DNA from: Rebecca billardiae RCC1528
Taxonomy: Eukaryota > Haptophyta
NCBI GenBank assembly: GCA_965240325.2
Contig: OZ251233.1
Location: 1,116,001 to 1,180,000 of the forward strand
Length of the DNA: 64,000 nt
Direction of reading: 5' to 3'
Position numbers and translations under genes: made by a program. The notes under the pieces were generated by a model. The model was not told the DNA's origin and made no database searches. It saw only the letters and a program-made list of their open reading frames with translations. Positions 58,620 to 64,000 of this stretch are shown one piece after another. Positions within the stretch are counted from its first letter, which is position 1. The number at the start of each line of letters is the position of its first letter.

Positions 58620-59972
58620 TCAAGCCTGCTGCTGCGCATCTGGCAGCATGCCGCGGCCACCCTCGCTCGGGCGCAGCGCGCGAAGGCCCGCGAGGCTCGC
58701 GTCGATCGCGCCTGCCAGCTCGCTCGCGCGCGCCTCGCCGAGCTCGGCCGCATGACTCGCGGCCACGTGCGCGTGCAGCGTCTCGCGCGGCAGGACGGCC
58801 AGCTGCATCTCAGCGCTGGCGTACAGGGCACGCGCGCGCGCGTACGCGTCGCGCGCGCGAGGCGGGAGCGGCGGCAGGTGGCGGCTCGGCGTGGCCGACG
58901 GCGCGTACACCGCGTCCAGAAGGGCGTACTTGAGTCCTGCCTCCTCCTCCGCGGCGGCGCCGTCCATCGAAGCGGCCGGCGGCTCGGCGGTGAGCGCGTG
59001 CACCGCCCCGGCGAGCTGTGTGGCGGTTGTCGCGTCCGAGGCGGCGCGCGCCCACAGCTCACGGATGGGCTCGACGTGCGCCTGGCCGACGACGCCGACG
59101 ATCGCGCCCACCGGACCACCCGCCGCGCCACCCTCGCCGTCGGCCTGCGCCGCCGCCGCGCTCGTCAGCCAGAGCTCGCGCAGCGCAGCGCACATTACAC
59201 TGTCTCTCTCGTCAAGGACCGCGCGCGCGTGCGGCCGCTGCGTGCGCACGCGCTCCGCGAAGAGGCGGTCGAGCTCAGCCGCCGTGTGCTCGGCGAGGCA
59301 GCGGGCCCACGTGATGCGCTTCGGCCGGTCGATGTGCACGACGCGCGCGCCGGACGCCCACGCGCCCACGATGGCGAGGGCCTCGGTGGCGGGCATGGCG
59401 GCGCACACGCGCGCCCACTCGGCCGAGCGAAGGAGCGCGGCCGGACCCGCGGCGTGCAGGTCAGCGAGCTCGTCGGCGACAAGGCCGAGCAGGCACGCGT
59501 CGGCACGCTCGAGCTCCGCCCCGACCGCGCCATCGTCGCGTGCGCTCTCCAGCGCGACGACCGCCGGCCTTGCCGTCACGATGGCTTCAATCAGCCGCCT
59601 GTCGCGGCGGGAGTGATGGATGCCGTGCAGCTGCACGGGCGCCCCGCCCGGCGCGAGGGGCGCGAGCGCGATCGGCTCGACCGGCTCGCCCTGCGCCACG
59701 CCCGCCGACTCGTCAGCGTCGCCGAGGTGCGCCGCGCCCGCGCCGACCTCGGTCATGAGCTCGATGGCAGACTTCTTGCTCGATCGCTGCCACTCGCGCG
59801 CGAGTTCGTAGCGCCGCAGCCGCTCGCAGCACTCGATGGCCTCGACGGCGATGAACGCGCTGACGGGCTGGTCGAGACGTCGCGTGAGCTCGAGTCGGTT
59901 GAGCCGCTCCGCCCATGCATGCGCGCTCGTTGTGCACAAGCGCACGTGCGCCAGAGCGCGGGCCGCCGGCAT
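58620..59972 (-). CDS. TraB-domain protein
   Basis: 450 residues, intronless. TraB/PrgY/GumN fold, related to the Tiki metalloproteases and to TRABD. Key segments: VQLHGIHHSRRDRRLIEAI (~112-130), ARPAVVALESAR, RVVHIDRPKRITW (~220), ERDSVMCAALRELW and GVVGQAHVEPI (~291-301). The GxxH motifs and the Glu after the first strand are the likely metal-binding residues of the family. Eukaryotic TRABD proteins are mitochondrial or membrane-associated; the N-terminus MPAARALAHVRLCTTSAHAW is basic and amphipathic, consistent with a mitochondrial presequence. No clear C-terminal membrane helix is present. ATG at 59972, only 46 bp from the divergent CLPTM1 start. Confidence 0.75.
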   Translation of the reverse strand: MPAARALAHVRLCTTSAHAWAERLNRLELTRRLDQPVSAFIAVEAIECCERLRRYELAREWQRSSKKSAIELMTEVGAGAAHLGDADESAGVAQGEPVEPIALAPLAPGGAPVQLHGIHHSRRDRRLIEAIVTARPAVVALESARDDGAVGAELERADACLLGLVADELADLHAAGPAALLRSAEWARVCAAMPATEALAIVGAWASGARVVHIDRPKRITWARCLAEHTAAELDRLFAERVRTQRPHARAVLDERDSVMCAALRELWLTSAAAAQADGEGGAAGGPVGAIVGVVGQAHVEPIRELWARAASDATTATQLAGAVHALTAEPPAASMDGAAAEEEAGLKYALLDAVYAPSATPSRHLPPLPPRARDAYARARALYASAEMQLAVLPRETLHAHVAASHAAELGEARASELAGAIDASLAGLRALRPSEGGRGMLPDAQQQA

Positions 59973-60018
59973 CGCTGACACAGCGCAGTACTGACTGTAT
60001 GAGTGGTATCGCACGCTG
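59973..60018. promoter_or_regulatory. 46-bp divergent promoter, TraB / CLPTM1
   Basis: The shortest start-to-start gap in the window. Transcription start sites must overlap the opposite gene, or lie within its 5' UTR or coding region. If CLPTM1 starts at the second ATG (60046) the gap is 73 bp. Confidence 0.45.
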
Positions 60019-62174
60019 ATGCAGAGCGCGGCAGCGCGCCGCACGATGGCGAAGCACAGGCCTCAAGCCGGGCAAGCGGCCGTGCCGGTCGTCCCGCCGG
60101 CGCTGGAGGAGCAGAGGGTGGCGGGCGCGCCGACGCCTGGCGGTACCGGCACGCTGGGCTCCGTCGCCGCCTCCTCGCTCGGCGTGGTGCTGCGCGCGGT
60201 CATCATGTATTGTGTACTGATGTTTGCCATGCGCCATTTCACGCACTCCTATGCCGCCTCGAAGCAGCTGCGCGCGCCGGCGTCGCGCAAGGGGGAGGCG
60301 GAGCGCGCGCTCGGGCTGACGAACGGCTTTGCCGACATCCCCCTCGAGCTCCGCGTGTACGTGAGCGAGGAGCGCATCTTTGCCCGCTTCGACGACCCTG
60401 CCGCGCTCGCTTGGGCAGCTCAGTTCACGCTGGCCGATGGCGCGGGCACGCGCGCGCAGGCGGACGTGACCGTGCGCGCGACGGCCGAGCTGCTGCGCAA
60501 CGAGACCTCCGCCTGGGCACACATCTACGTCACCCACGCCGGCTCCTCGTGCGACCCGGACTCCCCGGACTACTCGCCATCTGGGACGACCGTGCGTCAT
60601 TACCCACTTGTGCAGTACGCACCGGATGCGCCAGAGAAGCAGCTGCGCTCGCTTGTCGGCGGCGAGCGCGAGGCGGGCACGGGGATTTCAGTGGATGGCT
60701 CTTCGGAGAGGAGCGACGAGCCCACCTCGACGAGCCCCGCCGACACCGCCGCCGAGCCCGCGCCGAGCGGCGCGCGCGCGCCACAGTGGCGGAGCTCCAT
60801 GCTGATTCAGCTGTCCGCGGATATCACGGCCTTCCCGCAGCCAGCGGCGATGCCCGAGGCGATCCGGGAGCACGTGAAGGTGTTCGCCGTGCCCGCGCGC
60901 GGAGGCGTGCGCGCCGCCGCCGCGTCGCCCCTCGCTGAGCCCGCGGCCGAAGCCACCGGCACTTCGCTCCGCACGGCGCCGGCCTCTGGCGCTGCGCTCG
61001 AGGCGCCGCGCCTGCGGTACGCGCCGCGCCCGTTTGTGAACGAGGTCTGGCTCAGTCCGGAGGCGCTGCTGCCGCTGAACGCGTCGGTGACGGAGCTGCC
61101 GCTGCACATCGAGTTCTCGCTCGTCTCGCTGATGAAGCTCACGCTCATGTCGCAGCTCGCCAAGGCCATCGACAGCCACGCCGAGCGGAGTGGCGGCCAC
61201 GAGGGCGAGCGCGGCGCCGCGGCGGCAGAAGAGCTTCGCCGGCTGCTGACGGAGACCTCGCCCTGGCTGCTGGCGATCACGTTCGTCGTGACGGTGCTGC
61301 ACTCGCTCTTCGACTTCCTCGCGTTCCAGAACGACATCCGCTTCTGGCGCGGCACCAAGAGCATGGAGGGCCTCTCGAGCCGCGCGCTCCTAGTGAACGT
61401 AACCGTCCACTTTGTGATCTTTCTCTATCTAGTTGACAACGACACGTCGCGCATGGTCGTCGTGTCGAACGGCGTCGCGCTCGCGATCGAGGCGTGGAAG
61501 GTGCACCGCGTGTGCGCGCTCGAGCTGGCGTGGGCGCCGGCCCCGCTCGGCGCGCGCGTGCCGTGGCCGCGCCTGCGCGAGCGCCACGGCTTCTCGCACG
61601 CGCGCACGGCCACATACGACCAGCAGGCGGCCGGCTATGTCGCGTGGGTGCTGCTGCCGCTGGTCGCGGGTGTGAGCTGCTACTCGCTTCTCTACTCGCA
61701 GCATAAGAGCTGGTGCGCGCGCGCGAGGGGGCGCGCGCTGCGCGCCGCGTGCGCGCCGTGCAGCACGCGCTGGCTGCGCGTTCCACCGATCCGCGTGCAC
61801 ACCGTCGCCTCCGGCCGCGCCCCTCGGCGATGCTGCGCGCGCCCTGCCGCGCGCATCACCGCCTCAGGTACTCGTGGCTGCTGAGCTCGCTCGTGAGTGC
61901 GGTGTACTCGTTCGGCTTCGCCAACCAGGCGCCGCAGCTCTTCATCAACTACAAGCTGAAGAGCACCGCACACATGCCGTGGAAGACGCTCGTGTACAAG
62001 GCGCTCAACACCTTCATCGACGACCTCTTCGCGTTCATCATCCAGATGCCGACGATGCACCGACTCTCGTGCCTGCGCGACGACGTGATCTTTCTCATCT
62101 ACCTATACCAGCGCTGGGCGTACGGTGTCGACCGGAAGCGCGCCAACGAGTATGGGCAGCGCGCGGCGGACTGA
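60019..62174 (+). CDS. CLPTM1: CLPTM1 family multipass membrane protein
   Basis: Exons 60019-61712 and 61868-62174 join in phase 2 (GTGCGCGCG..CAG, 155 nt) to ~666 residues; human CLPTM1 has 669. Splicing recreates HKSWYSWLLSSLVSAVYSFGF, a hallmark of the family. Other hallmarks: FLAFQNDIRFWRGTKSMEGL, QLFINYKLKSTAHMPW, YKALNTFIDDLFAFII and MPTMHRLSCLRDDVIFLIYL. There is one N-terminal helix (~54-72), a large lumenal domain with glycosylation sites, then about five helices from residue 415 on. CLPTM1 and CLPTM1L act in the ER; CLPTM1L is described as a lipid scramblase for glucosaminyl-PI in GPI synthesis, and CLPTM1 traps GABA-A receptors. An Ala/Ser-rich insert (~215-255) is specific to this copy. 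A second ATG at 60046 is possible. Confidence 0.95.
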
Positions 62175-64000
62175 GACGTGACCCGAAAGCCACGTGTGCT
62201 CGGCGCCCAGACCGTGTGACCCTGAGGGAAGTATACGATGACGCGACAAACTCAAAACTGGCGCAACGCAGCAGCAGTCGTGGTCATCGCACTGCTCGTC
62301 GTCCTTGGACGACCTTGGCATAGTGGCAAAACGCGCCGCGATGATCTAGAGTCTCTGACGAGACGATACACAGTGCCGGAAAACTGCTCAGGGTGACGTT
62401 TTAAGTTGTCCGCACCACTAGTCGAATCATCGGACAATTCTGAAGCGGTGCGCCTAAATTCGGCGCACCATAGGCGCGTCGAATCGTGGCACAGACCTTG
62501 GTAGCAGGCCACACCTGAGCGCGCTGCGCGCGCCGACGCGCGCTCGGCGCGGGCAAAAAATCATGCGCCGTTGGCATTACGCAGCCCCGCGCAGCGCTGT
62601 GCTCGAGCTCGGCGGCGGCGAAAGCGGGCGGGCGCACACGGCGGTGCCCGTGCGCGCTGCTCCGAGCGCAGCTGCGGCCACCCCGGCGGCATGCCGCCGG
62701 TCGAGGGCACGAAAACCGATTTTTCGGGAAAATGCAGAGCAGCGGCGCCCGAGCGCGCCCGAGCTCGTCGCAGCACAGTCTCCTGGTGGCTGCGCCCCGT
62801 GAAGCCACGCCACGCGGGGCGCTGGCGTGCGCGTGGCCTGCGCCCACCGTGCGCTGCCCCATCATGGCCGTCGACCGCTCCGAGCGCCTCACCACGCGTG
62901 CTCGAGCCCACCGATACTGACGCCCGAGCACGGTGCCGGCAGCGCTCGCAGGTGGGCGTCGGAGAAAACACGCCGGCCGAACGAGCTTGAAGCGTCCGCC
63001 GCGATGCCAACGGCAGCGGACGACGTGCGCGCCACCTCGGCGCCAGTCGCCCAGCCCTTGCGCGGCGGTGCGGGCTCGCTCGTTCGCCGCCATCAGCTGC
63101 GCGCGCGCAGCCCGATCACTGCCCGCTGGTTCTGTTGTCGAGCAGCTGCGGCCTGCCACGCGCACTGCCGGACATTGAGCCACAGCGCGAGCACGCGCCT
63201 CGTCTGGCACGCGCGAGCACTCAGCACCGTGCGTGGCCACCATGACGCGCCCATCTGCGCCAGCAGCGATGAGCACGCCGCCGTTCAGCTCGAATCGGGC
63301 TCGCTCGCGACGCAGCAACGCGCGGCCGTAGCGGCGGCAGCAGCGCCGTCGAGCACGCGCGGCAAACAAATATGCAGCGCGGGCGAGTCGACGGTCTGGA
63401 AAATGCGCGATCACGCCACAGCAGGCTGGCAGAGCCCGCCCGAGCTGCAGCATGCCGTAGGTGCTGCCCCAAGCTCTCGACTGCCCGTAAGCGGCGGCAT
63501 GTGCGGCGGCGCCGGCGGCGGCCATGCTGCCACGCCGTTGCGCGCCGCGGGGCGCCGTCGGCACCTCCGTGGTGAAGCGCACAGAGCTCGAGCCCACGGG
63601 GGCTGGCGACCGTCAAACCGACACCCCATGACGCGGGGCTGCGTGCGCCAGCTGCGCGCACTCCGTGGGCCCACCTAGCCCGCTCGAGCAGCTCGCCTTG
63701 GGTGCGCGCAGCGGCTCGAGCACACTGGTATGGGACGCCTGCCTGCGGTGCCGCCGAGCACATGCGGCCGACGGTCACTCAGCACGGGCGACTCGACGGC
63801 GGCGAGCAGGCGCGACGGCCTCGCCGCGCCGCGGAAAAGCCTGCCCGGGCTGCAGCACGCCGTAGGAGCAGCCCAGCGCCCTCCTCCGCCCTCCAGCTTC
63901 GGCGCGCGCAGCAGGCCCGGCGGCGGCCATGCTGGCGTGCCCAAGCATGAAGATGGGCGCGGCCGGCCGCGCCGTCGCAAAGCGCGCAGAACTCGAGCTC
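62175..64000. other. Right end, GC-rich DNA without a supported gene
   Basis: Long open frames exist on both strands between ~62400 and 64000, but third positions are mixed in every frame and no family is recognisable. On the minus strand, segments near 63590 and the window end read alike (SMAAAG, YGMLQ/YGVLQ), which reflects a diverged direct repeat rather than a proven gene. A gene running off the right edge cannot be excluded. 62175-62560 is lower in GC and empty. Confidence 0.4.
63350..64000. repeat. Diverged direct repeat, offset about 405 bp
   Basis: CTGCAGCATGCCGTAGG near 63445 corresponds to CTGCAGCACGCCGTAGG near 63851. GGCGGCGGCCATGCTG near 63516 corresponds to the same string near 63919. 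AGAGCTCGAGCCC near 63583 corresponds to AGAACTCGAGCTC at the window end. Identity is moderate and the second copy is cut by the window edge. Confidence 0.6.

Noticed and set aside
62401-63597. 398-residue minus-strand frame at the right end as a gene
   Set aside because: Third positions are mixed, no motif, and many overlapping frames are equally open.
1-64000. tRNA, rRNA or prokaryotic operon features
   Set aside because: None was seen on reading both strands; a covariance-model scan would be needed to exclude small RNAs.

Overview
This is nuclear DNA of a GC-rich microbial eukaryote, most likely a haptophyte-like unicellular alga. The genes have very high GC at third codon positions, with small introns (about 86-202 nt), no bacterial operon layout, and a eukaryotic gene set: VAC14, TON2/FASS-type PP2A B'', CLPTM1, a full ABCA transporter, an SMC protein and a monothiol CGFS glutaredoxin. 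A siroheme-pathway methyltransferase with a hydrophobic leader, a proline-rich (extensin/pherophorin-like) LRR membrane protein and several Golgi-type sulfotransferases point to a photosynthetic protist with a sulfated surface. The haptophyte assignment is an inference; a pelagophyte, prasinophyte or dinoflagellate cannot be excluded from sequence alone.

Layout. 1-9.6 kb: a sulfotransferase (-), a large coiled-coil protein (+) and a Trx-Grx glutaredoxin (-). 9.69-12.18 kb: a 2.49-kb palindromic element with 350-bp near-identical terminal inverted repeats and a candidate 10-bp target duplication; it sits in what would otherwise be a ~95-bp shared promoter. 12.2-26 kb: a coiled-coil/poly-Q protein, a small four-helix membrane protein, TON2/FASS, VAC14, an exostosin-like (GT47) enzyme and an unknown lumenal protein. 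25.9 kb: a 138-bp almost perfect palindrome. 26.4-44.7 kb: a giant Pro-rich/LRR/TM protein, a divergent SMC ATPase and an ABCA transporter. 44.7-50.9 kb: a small membrane protein preceded by E2F-like sites, a 25-bp minisatellite, an ARM/IQ protein and an 860-bp inverted repeat. 50.9-62.2 kb: a tandem pair of recently duplicated sulfotransferases, uroporphyrinogen-III C-methyltransferase, a coiled-coil protein, a secretory SDR, a TraB-domain protein and CLPTM1. 62.2-64 kb: GC-rich repeated DNA with no gene I can support.

Genes are mostly arranged as divergent pairs whose start codons lie 46-235 bp apart, so shared promoters are the rule. Fourteen introns could be placed by phase and by protein continuity. 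Nine have the donor GTGCG and one appears to be GC-AG. Functionally, three sulfotransferases, GT47 and the Pro-rich glycoprotein fit a secretory/cell-surface glycan theme; VAC14, CLPTM1 and ABCA are membrane-trafficking or lipid genes; SUMT and GLRX3 concern siroheme and Fe-S/iron metabolism. All gene models are predictions from one genomic strand without transcript evidence.
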